Notes: a model not told the origin generated them from the sequence alone. 64,000 nucleotides of DNA from JAXDBM01 sp963709485 (GCA_963709485.1 CAVPWE010000003.1:332203-396202), one strand, 5' to 3'. Shown: positions 25,680-36,113, counted from the stretch's first letter. Made by a program: numbers and translations.

Positions 25680-26873
25680 ATGAAATTGTCGGCACGCATC
25701 AAACGCATCAAGCCATCGCCCACCCTCGCGATTACCATGAAAGCCAACGCCCTGCGGGCGGGCGGTCGCGACATCATCGGTTTCGGGGCCGGCGAACCCG
25801 ATTTCGACACGCCCGATCATGTAAAGAAGGCGGCCATTCAGGCCATCAACGAGGGCTTCACGAAGTACACCCCGGTCGGCGGCATCGACGAGCTCAAGGA
25901 TGCCATTATCGGCAAGCTGAAGCGGGACAATCAACTGGACTATGCCCGCGGCCAGATCTGCGTCTCCTGCGGCGCCAAGCACACCCTGTACAACCTCGCC
26001 CAGGTCCTCTTCGAGGAAGGAGACGAAGTGATCATTCCTTCTCCCTACTGGGTTTCCTACCCGGACATCGTCGTCCTGACCGGCGCGAGGCCCGTCATCC
26101 TGGAGACCAAAGCCGCGGAGGGTTTCAAAATCCGGCCTGAAAAGCTGGAGGCGGCCATCAACGAACGCACCCGGGCCGTGATCATCAACAGCCCCTCCAA
26201 CCCGGGCGGCGTGGCCTACGGCCCCGCCGAGCTGGAAAAGCTGGCCGCTGTTGTCCTCCGGAAAAAGGTGCTGGCCATCTCTGATGACATCTACGAGAAA
26301 ATCCTTTACGACGGCCTGCCCTTTGCCAACGTGGCTTCCGTGAATCCCGCCGTGAAAGACCTGACGGTGGTGGTGAACGGCCTATCCAAGTCCCACGCCA
26401 TGACCGGCTGGCGGATCGGCTATGCCGCCGGACCGGCGGAGATTATTGCCGCCGTCACGATGCTGCAGAGCCAGAACACGTCGAACCCGACATCCATTGC
26501 CCAGAAGGCGTCCGTGGCGGCCCTGAACGGCGACCAGGCCGTTGTGGGAGAAATGGTCCGGGAGTTCGAAAAGCGGAGGAACGTGATCGTGGAAAGGCTG
26601 AATGCGATTCCGGGGATCTCGTGCATGGTCCCGCAGGGCGCTTTCTACGTCTTTCCCGCCATCGGCGGGCTGTTTGGGCGAAGGCATGGCGGAAAGAGAC
26701 TCGCGACGTCCTCCGATGTTGCCGCCTGGCTCCTCGATGAGGCCGATGTCGCCGTCATTCCGGGGGGCGAGTTCGGCCACGACGAGCACATCCGCCTGTC
26801 CTATGCCACATCAATGGCGCAGATCGAAAAGGGCATGGACCGGATCCGGGATGCCGTGATGAAGCTCGAATAA
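25680..26873 (+). CDS. PLP-dependent aminotransferase (aspartate aminotransferase type)
   Basis: Class I/II fold-type I aminotransferase of 397 residues, probably aspartate:2-oxoglutarate. It contains GAGEPDFDTPDHVKKAA, the KYTPVGG turn, INSPSNPGGVAY and the PLP Lys237 in NGLSKSHAMTGWRIGYAAG, plus the C-terminal RLSYATSMAQIEKGMDRI. It lies 5 bp after coaD. Substrate (aspartate, or an aromatic amino acid) is not certain. Aspartate supply would fit with asd nearby. Confidence 0.92.
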   Translation: MKLSARIKRIKPSPTLAITMKANALRAGGRDIIGFGAGEPDFDTPDHVKKAAIQAINEGFTKYTPVGGIDELKDAIIGKLKRDNQLDYARGQICVSCGAKHTLYNLAQVLFEEGDEVIIPSPYWVSYPDIVVLTGARPVILETKAAEGFKIRPEKLEAAINERTRAVIINSPSNPGGVAYGPAELEKLAAVVLRKKVLAISDDIYEKILYDGLPFANVASVNPAVKDLTVVVNGLSKSHAMTGWRIGYAAGPAEIIAAVTMLQSQNTSNPTSIAQKASVAALNGDQAVVGEMVREFEKRRNVIVERLNAIPGISCMVPQGAFYVFPAIGGLFGRRHGGKRLATSSDVAAWLLDEADVAVIPGGEFGHDEHIRLSYATSMAQIEKGMDRIRDAVMKLE

Positions 26874-26917
26874 TGGAAAAAGATTTCCCGGCATAGAATA
26901 CATTCAGAGAGGAAGCC

Positions 26918-28321
26918 ATGGGCGGTTTGTTCGGTGTTGTCTCCCGGCAGGATTGTTCGAAAACGCTTTTTTACGGGACGGATTACCATTCCCACCTGGG
27001 CACGGAAAACGGCGGCATGGCCGTGTACGGGGAGCAGGGATTCTACAATACCATTCACAGCATCAGCCAGGCCCAGTTCAAATCCCGCTTTGTCGACGAT
27101 TACAAGGAAATGGAGGGCTATCAGGGGATCGGGGCCATCGACGACGACGCCCCCCAGCCCCTCATCGTGCGCTCCAAGTTCGGCACGTTCGCCCTGGCCG
27201 CCACCGGTCTGATCACCAACAAGGACAGGCTTACGAAGGATCTGATGGACAAGGGGTCGTCCTTCAGCGAGATGACCGGAGGCGGAATCAACACCGTCGA
27301 GATGGTCGCCAAGCTGATCAACCAGGGCGATTCGATCGTGGACGGAATCGTCAGGATGCAGGATGCCATCGAGGGCTCCATCTGCGCGCTGGTCATGACC
27401 AGTGAGGGCGTCTATGCCGCGCGGGACAAATACGGCCGCTTTCCCCTTTCCATCGGGGAGAAAAGCGGCGACCGGGGAGGGGGATTTGCCGTTGCAACCG
27501 AGGTGAGCGCCTTCCCGAACCTGGGCTATGAGCTGGTGAAGCACCTGGGGCCGGGAGAGATCACGCTCCTCTCCCTGTCGGGCCTGAAGAATCTCAAACC
27601 GGAAAACCCGGAGAAGCACGTCTGCGCCTTCCTGTGGATCTACACGGGATACCCCTCGTCCGTTTATGAGGGCATCCCCGTTGAAAGCGCGCGGGAGCGC
27701 TGCGGCCGGGCCATTGCCCGCAACGACGACGTTAAGGCCGATTTCGTCGCCGGGATACCCGATTCCGGCGTCGGGCACGCCATCGGCTATGCCATCGAAT
27801 CGGGCATCCCCTACCGGAGGCCGCTGGTGAAGTACACGCCGGGCTACGGCCGGAGCTATACGCCGCCCTCGCAGGACATCCGGGACCTTGTCGCGACCAT
27901 GAAACTCAGCGCCGTCCGCGGCGTCATCAGCGGCAGCCGCATGGTGATCTGCGACGATTCCATCGTTCGCGGAACGCAGCTCAAGAACTACACCATCAAG
28001 AAGCTCATGGACAACGGCGCCCGCGAAATCCACATCCGGCCGGCCTGTCCCCCCCTCATGTTCCCCTGCGTTTTCGCTTCTTCGACGCGCTCGAAATCGG
28101 AGCTGGCCTGCCGGCGGGCCATCCGGGCCATCGAGGGCGCAGACATCGACGATGTCTCGGAATATCTGGACCACGGTTCCGAAAAGTACCGAAACATGGT
28201 CGAGTGGATCCGCCGGGACCTGAACGTCACATCCCTGAAGTATCTGAACATCGAGGACATGATCGAGGCCATCGGCCTGCCGGAAAGCCAGCTCTGCCTT
28301 TACTGCTGGCGGGGACGATAG
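26918..28321 (+). CDS. PurF-like amidophosphoribosyltransferase without the catalytic Cys
   Basis: Homologue (467 residues) of glutamine PRPP amidotransferase, which starts purine synthesis. The phosphoribosyltransferase half looks intact: VICDDSIVRGTQ is the PRPP loop, and cysteines at HVCAFLW, MFPC and the C-terminal CLYC match iron-sulphur ligands of Bacillus-type PurF. The N-terminal glutaminase half is altered. It reads MGGLFGVVS instead of MCGIFG, so the Cys nucleophile is Gly2. The arginine segment (HVRYSTTG) is replaced by AIDDDAPQP and HNGNL by AATGLI. It should not hydrolyse glutamine; it may use free ammonia, a partner amidase, or have another role. A normal PurF may exist elsewhere. 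Confidence 0.88.
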   Translation: MGGLFGVVSRQDCSKTLFYGTDYHSHLGTENGGMAVYGEQGFYNTIHSISQAQFKSRFVDDYKEMEGYQGIGAIDDDAPQPLIVRSKFGTFALAATGLITNKDRLTKDLMDKGSSFSEMTGGGINTVEMVAKLINQGDSIVDGIVRMQDAIEGSICALVMTSEGVYAARDKYGRFPLSIGEKSGDRGGGFAVATEVSAFPNLGYELVKHLGPGEITLLSLSGLKNLKPENPEKHVCAFLWIYTGYPSSVYEGIPVESARERCGRAIARNDDVKADFVAGIPDSGVGHAIGYAIESGIPYRRPLVKYTPGYGRSYTPPSQDIRDLVATMKLSAVRGVISGSRMVICDDSIVRGTQLKNYTIKKLMDNGAREIHIRPACPPLMFPCVFASSTRSKSELACRRAIRAIEGADIDDVSEYLDHGSEKYRNMVEWIRRDLNVTSLKYLNIEDMIEAIGLPESQLCLYCWRGR

Positions 28322-28336
28322 GCGTTCCCGGCTCCC

Positions 28337-28714
28337 ATGAACCGGAATCATTTATTGTACAAAAACCTGTATGTTCAAAATGCCGCCGAAAAGGGGCGGG
28401 GCGTTTTCGCGGCGAACCCGATTCGAAAAGGCGCCATCGTCGAGGCGGCGCCGGTGATCGTCATACCGGATGAAGATATCGACTTCATTGATAAAACAGC
28501 CATCGCGGATTACTATTTCAAATGGGGCGAATCCCATTTTGCCATGGTTCTCGGGTTTGGCAGCCTGTACAATTTTTCCGAAACGCCGAATCTTTCCTTC
28601 GAGGCGGATCTTGAAAACCAGGTCATGATCTTCCGGGCGATCCAACCCATCCGGAAAGATCAGGAGCTGACCATTCATTATCAATGCGACCTCTGGTTCG
28701 ATCCCGTCGATTGA
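28337..28714 (+). CDS. Small SET-domain protein
   Basis: A 125-residue protein made almost entirely of a minimal SET fold: KGRGVFAANPIRKGAIVEAAP at the N-terminus, GFGSLYNFSETPN (in place of the NHS motif) in the middle and QELTIHYQ at the end. SET domains transfer methyl groups from S-adenosylmethionine to lysine. Stand-alone bacterial members exist, but their targets are mostly unknown. The NHS motif reads NFS here. The gene begins 15 bp after the PurF-like gene and is probably co-transcribed with it. No signal peptide or membrane segment. Confidence 0.8.
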   Translation: MNRNHLLYKNLYVQNAAEKGRGVFAANPIRKGAIVEAAPVIVIPDEDIDFIDKTAIADYYFKWGESHFAMVLGFGSLYNFSETPNLSFEADLENQVMIFRAIQPIRKDQELTIHYQCDLWFDPVD

Positions 28715-28941
28715 CCGGACAGGCGCTTTTGTTCATCGGGCGCATGCCGCTCTCCATTCCGCTTTCTCCCCTTTTTTCCGGTGGATTCCGTCCCTTTCGC
28801 TTCGATGGGGGAAGCCGGCCCTTATGCGCCGTGAAATACGTGTTGAACGGCAATCGTCCTTCGTGGTATGTTAATACCGTTGACCATGCGACGGTTCAAC
28901 GCCTGACCCATCTTCACCCCAGCTCCTGCCGGCGCCGGCGC

Positions 28942-30030
28942 ATGGACGGGAGTGTCTTGTTGGAACCTGTGATCAGGAGAAAAAAAACGAGGCCCGTTTT
29001 TGTGGGCGGCGTCCAGGTCGGCGGCGGCGCGCCGGTGGCCGTGCAATCCATGACCTGCACCGACACGCGGGATGTTCGGGCGACGGTCGGGCAGATCGGG
29101 GATCTGGAGGAAGCCGGTTGCGAAATCGTGCGGGTTGCCGTCCCGGACATGAAGGCTGCCGCCGCCCTGGCGGACATCCGGAAAAAAATCCGCATCCCGC
29201 TGATCGCGGACATCCACTTCAATCACCGGCTGGCCCTGGAGGCCATGAAAAGCGGGGCGGACGGGATCCGCATCAATCCCGGCAACATGGCCCTGGACAA
29301 GGTCAGGGCCGTTGTCCGGGCGGCCAAGGCCCGGGATGTGGTGATCCGGATCGGAATCAACGCCGGATCCCTGGAAAAGGACCTGCTGGAAAAATACGGC
29401 GGGCCCGCGCCGGATGCGCTGGTGGAGAGCGCCTTACGATGCATTGACCTGTTCGAATCGACGGGCTTCGGGAACATCAAGCTGTCCCTGAAATCTTCCG
29501 ATGTGCCGACCATGATCGGGGCCTACCGCGCGATGGCCGGCAAGACCGATTACCCGCTCCACCTGGGCGTCACGGAGGCGGGAACCCTGGTCAATGCAGC
29601 CGTCAAATCGGCCGTTGGAATCGGCGTCCTTCTGCACGAGGGGATCGGCGACACCATCCGCGTCTCCGTCACGGGAAGCCCCGTGCCGGAAATCGGCGTG
29701 GCCTACGGCATCCTGCGGGCCCTGAACATTCGCAAAATCGGGCCGGATATCATTTCCTGCCCCACCTGCGGACGCTGCGAAATCGATCTCTTCAGGCTTT
29801 CCGGGGAAATCGAGGCAAAGCTGGCCGGCCTGAAAAGCCATCTGAAGGTCGCCCTCATGGGGTGCGTGGTCAACGGCCCGGGGGAGGCGGCGGAAGCGGA
29901 CATCGGCATTGCCGGCGGCCGCGGCTCCGGTATTTTGTTCAAAAAGGGCAAGATTGTACGAAAGCTGCGGGAGGAGGAATTCGTCCCGGTGCTGATCGAG
30001 GAAATCGCGAGGATGACATCGGGAAACTGA
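28942..30030 (+). CDS. ispG: 4-hydroxy-3-methylbut-2-enyl diphosphate synthase IspG
   Basis: Iron-sulphur enzyme of the MEP isoprenoid pathway. About 362 residues from ATG 28942, with VQSMTCTDTRDV, the TIM-barrel segment ADIHFNHRLALEAMKSGADG and the cluster ligands CPTCGRCEIDLF plus ALMGCVVNGPGE. Start choice is uncertain. ATG 28942 has no good ribosome-binding site; TTG 28957 follows GGGAG, and GTG 28969 would begin just before RRKKTRPVFVG. The 227-bp gap before it may hold the promoter. proS follows after 24 bp with a good AAGGAG site. Confidence 0.95.
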   Translation: MDGSVLLEPVIRRKKTRPVFVGGVQVGGGAPVAVQSMTCTDTRDVRATVGQIGDLEEAGCEIVRVAVPDMKAAAALADIRKKIRIPLIADIHFNHRLALEAMKSGADGIRINPGNMALDKVRAVVRAAKARDVVIRIGINAGSLEKDLLEKYGGPAPDALVESALRCIDLFESTGFGNIKLSLKSSDVPTMIGAYRAMAGKTDYPLHLGVTEAGTLVNAAVKSAVGIGVLLHEGIGDTIRVSVTGSPVPEIGVAYGILRALNIRKIGPDIISCPTCGRCEIDLFRLSGEIEAKLAGLKSHLKVALMGCVVNGPGEAAEADIGIAGGRGSGILFKKGKIVRKLREEEFVPVLIEEIARMTSGN

Positions 30031-30054
30031 TGGCACGGGAAAGGAGAAGGTTGC

Positions 30055-31785
30055 ATGCGCTATTCAGAGATGTTTCTGCCGACGGTGAGAGAGGTCCCTT
30101 CCGACGCGGAGGTGGTCAGCCACCAGCTCATGCTGCGGGCCGGCATGATCCGGAAGCTCACCAGCGGGGTTTATTCCTACCTCCCGCTGGGCTATCGGGT
30201 GATCCGGAAGTTCGAACAGATCGTCCGCGAGGAGATGAACCGCGCCGGCGCCCAGGAGGCCTTTCTTCCCACGGTGCAGCCGGCGGAGCTCTGGCAGGAA
30301 TCCGGACGCTGGACCCATTACGGAAAGGAGCTGCTGCGGTTTCGGGACCGCCATGACCGGGAGTGCTGCCTCGGCCCCACCCACGAAGAGGTCATCACGG
30401 ACCTGGTCCGCAACGAAGTCAAATCCTACCGTCAGCTTCCGCTCAATCTCTATCAGATCCAGACGAAATTCCGCGACGAGATCCGGCCGCGCTTCGGCGT
30501 CATGCGCTGCCGCGAGTTCGGCATGAAGGATGCCTACAGCTTCGACACGGACGGCGAGGGGGCGGATGTCAGCTACCGGAAAATGTTCGACGCCTACAGC
30601 CGGATTTTCTCGCGCTGCGGCCTCAAGTTCAGGCCCGTGGAGGCGGACACGGGAAGCATCGGGGGCAGTTTCTCCCATGAGTTTCTCGTGACGGCCGAAT
30701 CCGGGGAGGACGGCATGGTCTACTGCAGCCGTTGCGAATACGCGGCGAACCTGGAAAAGGCGGAAGTCCCCCGGCCGGAGCAGAAGCCCGCCGACGGAAA
30801 AAACTTCCTGCCGCTGGAAGAGGTGCACACGCCGGACGTCCGGACGATCGACGAGGTCTGCGCCTTCCTGAACGTGACGCCCCGGGACGTCATCAAGACG
30901 CTCATCTTCAACGCCGACGGCCGGGCCGTGGCCATCCTCATCCGTGGGGATGAAGAGGTGAACGAGATCAAGGTGAGGAATTTCCTGGGCTGCGACGAAC
31001 TGGAACTGGCCATGGATGACATGATCCTGGCGGTGACGAACGCTCCCCGCGGCTTTGCCGGGGCCATCGGCATCCGCTGCCGGATCCTGGCGGACTATTC
31101 CCTGATCAACATGGAAAACTTCGTCATGGGCGCCAACCGGGAGGACTACCATGTGAAGAATGTGAACTTCGGCCGTGATTTCAAGGTGAATGATTTTGTC
31201 GATCTTCGGGCCGTCAAGGAGGACGACGTCTGCCCCCGCTGCCTCAGTTCCATCCGCTTCGCCCGCGGGATCGAGGTCGGGCATGTCTTCAAGCTGGGGA
31301 CAAAGTATTCGCAGGCCATGAATGCCCGCTACCTGGACAAAAACGGACAGGAGCAGATCATGGTCATGGGCTGCTACGGGATCGGCATCGGCAGGACCGT
31401 GGCGGCCTGCATCGAGCAGAACAACGACGAGAAGGGGATCGTCTGGCCCATGGCGCTCGCGCCCTACCAGGTCATCATTACACCCGTCAATGTCCGTGAA
31501 GGATCCCTTGCCGGGGCAGCGGAGGCGCTGTACCGGAAGCTGCAGGACCGGGGCGTTGAAACCGTTCTGGACGACCGGGATGAACGGGCGGGCGTCAAGT
31601 TCATGGACGCCGATCTGATCGGCATTCCCCTGCGCGTCACCATCGGTCCGAAGAAACTGGCGGAGAACAAGGTGGAGATCAAATTCCGGCGATCCGGAGA
31701 GGTCAGGGATCTCGACCTGGCCGATGCGGATGCCGCGGTCGTCCGGTTCATTCATGAAGCATTGCAACCCCCAGGACAGGGCTGA
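30055..31785 (+). CDS. proS: Prolyl-tRNA synthetase
   Basis: Charges tRNA-Pro. The 576-residue bacterial type includes the editing insertion between motifs 2 and 3. Motif 1 lies in the VIRKFEQIVREEMNRAGAQE region, motif 2 around CLGPTHEEVITDLVRNE and FRDEIRPRFGVMRCREF, motif 3 at MGCYGIGIGRT, and the anticodon domain ends with KVEIKFRRSGE. A tRNA-Pro gene lies 4 kb downstream. Complete, no frameshift. Confidence 0.98.
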   Translation: MRYSEMFLPTVREVPSDAEVVSHQLMLRAGMIRKLTSGVYSYLPLGYRVIRKFEQIVREEMNRAGAQEAFLPTVQPAELWQESGRWTHYGKELLRFRDRHDRECCLGPTHEEVITDLVRNEVKSYRQLPLNLYQIQTKFRDEIRPRFGVMRCREFGMKDAYSFDTDGEGADVSYRKMFDAYSRIFSRCGLKFRPVEADTGSIGGSFSHEFLVTAESGEDGMVYCSRCEYAANLEKAEVPRPEQKPADGKNFLPLEEVHTPDVRTIDEVCAFLNVTPRDVIKTLIFNADGRAVAILIRGDEEVNEIKVRNFLGCDELELAMDDMILAVTNAPRGFAGAIGIRCRILADYSLINMENFVMGANREDYHVKNVNFGRDFKVNDFVDLRAVKEDDVCPRCLSSIRFARGIEVGHVFKLGTKYSQAMNARYLDKNGQEQIMVMGCYGIGIGRTVAACIEQNNDEKGIVWPMALAPYQVIITPVNVREGSLAGAAEALYRKLQDRGVETVLDDRDERAGVKFMDADLIGIPLRVTIGPKKLAENKVEIKFRRSGEVRDLDLADADAAVVRFIHEALQPPGQG

Positions 31786-31806
31786 AAGGCGCCGGTACAC
31801 TTCTCC

Positions 31807-33954
31807 ATGCTTCGCATCACCGACATTCTGGACAAGACCCAGGACTACCTCTCTCCGGATGATCTGGAGATGATCGAAAAGGCGTACATCTTCTCCGCGT
31901 CCGTCCACCAGGGCCAGGTCCGCCTGTCCGGCGAGCCTTACCTGACCCATCCCGTCGAGGTGGCCGGCATCCTTGCCGATATGAAGCTCGATGCCGCCAC
32001 GATCATTACGGGCTTCCTCCATGACTCGGTGGAGGATACGCTGACGACCATCGATCAGGTCCGCGGGGGGTTCGGCAAGGACGTGGCCTTTCTGGTCGAA
32101 GGACTCACCAAGATCAGCAAGATCACCTTCGGGACACAGGAAGAGCGCCAGGCGGAGAATTTCCGGAAGATGATGCTGGCCATGTCGTCCGACATCCGGA
32201 TCCTGATTGTCCGCCTGGCCGACCGGGTCCACAACATGCGGACGCTGAACTTTCAGCCCCCGAACCGCCAGCAGTATATCGCCAAGGAAACGATCGAGCT
32301 TTATGCGCCCCTGGCCGGCCGCCTCGGCATCAACTGGATGAAGGTGGAGCTGGAGGACCTCTCCTTCCGGTACCTGAACCCGGATGCCTACAACAGCCTG
32401 GCCCAGCGCGTGGCCCAGTCCAAGGAAAAGCGGGACCAGTACACCGAGGAGGTCAAGAAGATCATCCGGACGGAAATGGAGCGGTTCGATCTGAAGGGCG
32501 AGGTGGACGGGCGGGCAAAGCATTTCTACAGCATCTACAAGAAAATGGAAGAGCAGCATCTGAACTTCGATGAGGTGTATGACCTGATGGCCTTTCGGGT
32601 CATTCTGGATTCCGACCAGGAGAAGAGCTGCTACGAGGCCCTGAGCGTCGTGCACGCACTCTGGAAGCCAGTGCCCGGCCGCTTCAAGGACTACATCGCC
32701 ATGCCCAAGGCGAACAATTACCGCTCCCTCCACACCACGGTGATCGGCCCCTACGGGCAGCGGGTGGAGATCCAGATCCGCACCCGGGCAATGCACGAGT
32801 GGGCGGAGGAGGGGATCGCCGCGCACTGGCGCTACAAGGAAAAGCGGTTTTCGCAGACCGGCGATGCGGATCAGATCAAGAAGCTCCGGGAACTGATGGA
32901 ATCGCAGCAGGAGCTGAAGAACCCCCGCGAGTTCATGTCCACCCTGAAGATGGCCCTCTTCCCCGACGAGGTCTATGTCTTCACGCCGAACGGAGACGTG
33001 AAATCCTTTCCCAAGGGGGCGACGCCCATCGATTACGCCTACAGCATCCACACCGACGTGGGAAGCCAGTGCATCGGCGCGAAGGTGAACCGCAACATCG
33101 TTCCCATCAAGTATCAGCTCCAGAACGGCGATACCATCGAGATCATCACACAGGCCGGACATCACCCCAGCAAGGACTGGCTCAAGTTCGCCGTCACCTC
33201 CCGCGCCCGGTCGAAGATCAAGAACTGGATCAAGACCGAGGAGCGGAACCGGAGCATCGATCTCGGCAAGGACCTGCTGGACAAGGAATTCAAGCGACAT
33301 CACCTCAAATTCAGTTCCGTCGCCAAGTCCGGGGAGATCAAGAAGATCTTCGACGAGTACGACCTGAACTCCCTCGAGGACCTCCTGGTCGCCGTGGGCT
33401 ACGGGAAAATCTCTCCCAAGTACGTCGTGCGCCTGTTCCTGCCGGAGGCGGCGGCCAAGGAGGAGGCTCCCGAAGAGCCGCTGAAAAAGAAAGCCGCGAC
33501 CGCCTCGGCGCCCGACATTTCCCTGACGGGCATCGAGGATGTCATGGTCCGGTACGCGAAGTGCTGCGATCCCATACCGGGAGACGAGATCGTGGGCTAC
33601 ATCTCCCGCGGCCGGGGGATCACCATCCACACGGCGCAATGCCCGCACCTTCAGGATCTCGATCCGGAGCGAATGATCGATGTGCAGTGGAGCATCAAGG
33701 AAAAGCACAGCTACCCGGTGGGCATGCGGGTCGTCTGCAGGGACCGGAAGGGTCTGGTCGCGGAACTGAGCTCGATCATTTCCTCCATGGATATCAACAT
33801 CAGCCACGCGGAGATCGAGACCAAGCCCCATGATATGCAGGCGATCTGCAATTTCAAGCTGGACGTCAACGATCTGAACCAGTTCAACCAGGTCCTCGCC
33901 GCTGTCAAGAAACTCAAGAGCGTGATTTCCGTGGAGCGGTTCGCGGGGGCCTGA
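31807..33954 (+). CDS. Bifunctional (p)ppGpp synthetase/hydrolase (RelA/SpoT)
   Basis: Controls the stringent response by making and degrading (p)ppGpp. The 715-residue protein has the HD hydrolase domain with HDSVEDT, so hydrolysis should be active. It also has the synthetase domain with RFKDYIAMPKANNYRSLHT, a TGS domain (residues about 390-450, VYVFTPNGDVKSFPKGATP), and a C-terminal ACT domain. All key motifs are present, so it is a long bifunctional RSH rather than a RelA-only protein. It follows proS by 21 bp. Confidence 0.95.
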   Translation: MLRITDILDKTQDYLSPDDLEMIEKAYIFSASVHQGQVRLSGEPYLTHPVEVAGILADMKLDAATIITGFLHDSVEDTLTTIDQVRGGFGKDVAFLVEGLTKISKITFGTQEERQAENFRKMMLAMSSDIRILIVRLADRVHNMRTLNFQPPNRQQYIAKETIELYAPLAGRLGINWMKVELEDLSFRYLNPDAYNSLAQRVAQSKEKRDQYTEEVKKIIRTEMERFDLKGEVDGRAKHFYSIYKKMEEQHLNFDEVYDLMAFRVILDSDQEKSCYEALSVVHALWKPVPGRFKDYIAMPKANNYRSLHTTVIGPYGQRVEIQIRTRAMHEWAEEGIAAHWRYKEKRFSQTGDADQIKKLRELMESQQELKNPREFMSTLKMALFPDEVYVFTPNGDVKSFPKGATPIDYAYSIHTDVGSQCIGAKVNRNIVPIKYQLQNGDTIEIITQAGHHPSKDWLKFAVTSRARSKIKNWIKTEERNRSIDLGKDLLDKEFKRHHLKFSSVAKSGEIKKIFDEYDLNSLEDLLVAVGYGKISPKYVVRLFLPEAAAKEEAPEEPLKKKAATASAPDISLTGIEDVMVRYAKCCDPIPGDEIVGYISRGRGITIHTAQCPHLQDLDPERMIDVQWSIKEKHSYPVGMRVVCRDRKGLVAELSSIISSMDINISHAEIETKPHDMQAICNFKLDVNDLNQFNQVLAAVKKLKSVISVERFAGA

Positions 33955-34047
33955 AGCCGTTATATTGATTGACAGGACGGGAAAAACTGCTGTATGAAAC
34001 GCACGATTTACGCCCAGGGAGACCACTTTTTTGCGGGATATTCGATC

Positions 34048-34746
34048 ATGAACAAGCGGCTGACCCGAACCGTTGCATGCCTCGGCCTGCTGCTTCTTGC
34101 GCTGGCTGCCGTTCCGTCCGCGACGGCACAGACGGCCCAGTCGAAGCGCCTGGTGATCATCGATGCGGCCCACGGCGGAACGGATGCCGGGGTGATGGTG
34201 ACCGACAGGATCCAGGAGAAGGAGGTCACGCTGATCCTCGCGCAGATGATGCAGAAGGAAATGGCGAAATTTTCCGGCATCCAGGTGCAGATGACCCGGA
34301 CGTCCGATAAAACCGTCGCCAATCCGGAGCGCGTGAAGATGGCCGGGAAAGCACCCGGCGAGGTGCTGCTGATCAGCCTTCATGTGAATGCCGGCTTCGG
34401 CAAGAAGGCCGCGGGCTACGAGATTTACTTCCCGGGGTTCAAATCGCCGGCCGCGGGCCAGAATGAATCGCAGTCCATTCTTCGGGACATGGCCCAGAAC
34501 AAGTATCTGAACGACAGCGTCCGGCTGGCCCAGATGGTGCAGCGGAACATGGAGAATGTCTTTCCCAGAAAGGGCAGGGGGCTCCGCGACGCGCCCGCCC
34601 CGATTTTCGATGATTTGTCCGTGCCGGCCATCGTCTTGGAAGTCGGCTTTGCGACCCATGCCGACGACCGGAAAAAGATCCTGAATGAAAAAACGCAGCA
34701 GGCCATCGCCCAGGCCCTGGCCAGGAGCGTCAACGACTACTTTTAA
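34048..34746 (+). CDS. N-acetylmuramoyl-L-alanine amidase (Amidase_3), exported
   Basis: Periplasmic zinc amidase that cleaves peptide stems from peptidoglycan. About 232 residues. A signal peptide (MNKRLTRTVACLGLLLLALA, cleavage near SATA-QT) supports ATG 34048; the frame also opens at 33994, which would add 18 residues before the signal. Zinc ligands are in DAAHGG, the Glu of IQEKEV and SLHVNA, and the catalytic Glu is in VLEVGF. DAAHGG replaces the common DPGHGG. It has no visible cell-wall binding or AMIN domain. Confidence 0.88.
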   Translation: MNKRLTRTVACLGLLLLALAAVPSATAQTAQSKRLVIIDAAHGGTDAGVMVTDRIQEKEVTLILAQMMQKEMAKFSGIQVQMTRTSDKTVANPERVKMAGKAPGEVLLISLHVNAGFGKKAAGYEIYFPGFKSPAAGQNESQSILRDMAQNKYLNDSVRLAQMVQRNMENVFPRKGRGLRDAPAPIFDDLSVPAIVLEVGFATHADDRKKILNEKTQQAIAQALARSVNDYF

Positions 34747-34769
34747 CTTCGACGGGAGGCATCATCACT

Positions 34770-35488
<719 letters not shown>

Positions 35489-35492
<4 letters not shown>

Positions 35493-36082
35493 GGAAATTT
35501 GTTTTTGCCTCCAGAAACGAGGGAAAAATTAAAGAGCTTAATGCGCTGCTTGAAGAGTATGCCATAACTCTTTGTTCTTTGAACGATTACGCAAATGCTC
35601 CGGAGATCCGCGAGGATGGAACCACCTTTCTGGACAATGCCCTGAAAAAAGCCAGGCTCGTTTGCGAATTCACCGGGGAAACGGCGCTTGCCGATGATTC
35701 GGGGATCGAAGTGGACGCTCTGGATGGACGGCCCGGCGTCATGTCAGCCCGATATGCCGGTCCGAATGCCAGCGACGCAGAAAACAATCGAAAACTTCTG
35801 GAGGCGCTTCAGGGCGTTCCCCCGGAAAAACGGGGGGCGTCATTCCGCTGCGTCCTGGTTCTCTGCAGGCCCGGCGGTTCCTTTGAGACTTTTGAAGGGA
35901 GCTGGCGGGGGAGGATCGGTGATCGGTCCCTGGGTAAGGGAGGCTTCGGCTATGATCCCGTATTTAACGTGCCGGAACTCGGCCTGACCGCGGCGCAGTT
36001 GCCCCTGGAGGTCAAGAACCGCTTGAGCCACCGCGCTCTGGCTTTTCAAAAACTGAAACAATATCTGCAAAACGAAACTTGA
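35489..36082 (+). CDS. rdgB: XTP/dITP diphosphatase (RdgB/HAM1), likely CTG start
   Basis: Removes non-canonical purine triphosphates. The protein is 197 residues when read from CTG 35489 (LRKFVFASRNEGKIKELNAL). This has the family start ASRNEGK and then DDSGIEVDALDGRPGVMSARYAG and GFGYDPVF. No ATG, GTG or TTG lies between the rph stop region and the conserved N-terminus; the next upstream start is GTG 35402, adding 29 residues inside rph. A GGGGAA sequence precedes the CTG, which overlaps the rph TGA as CTGA. The non-standard start is therefore inferred, not proven. Confidence 0.9.
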
Positions 36083-36113
36083 TTGTTTCCCTCGAAGTGC
36101 TCTTCTGCCGCAT

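Noticed and set aside
30064..34659. Very long minus-strand open frame of 1,531 codons opposite proS, relA/spoT and the amidase
   Set aside because: It is the mirror of GC-rich codon use in three well-identified plus-strand genes; no domain is recognisable.
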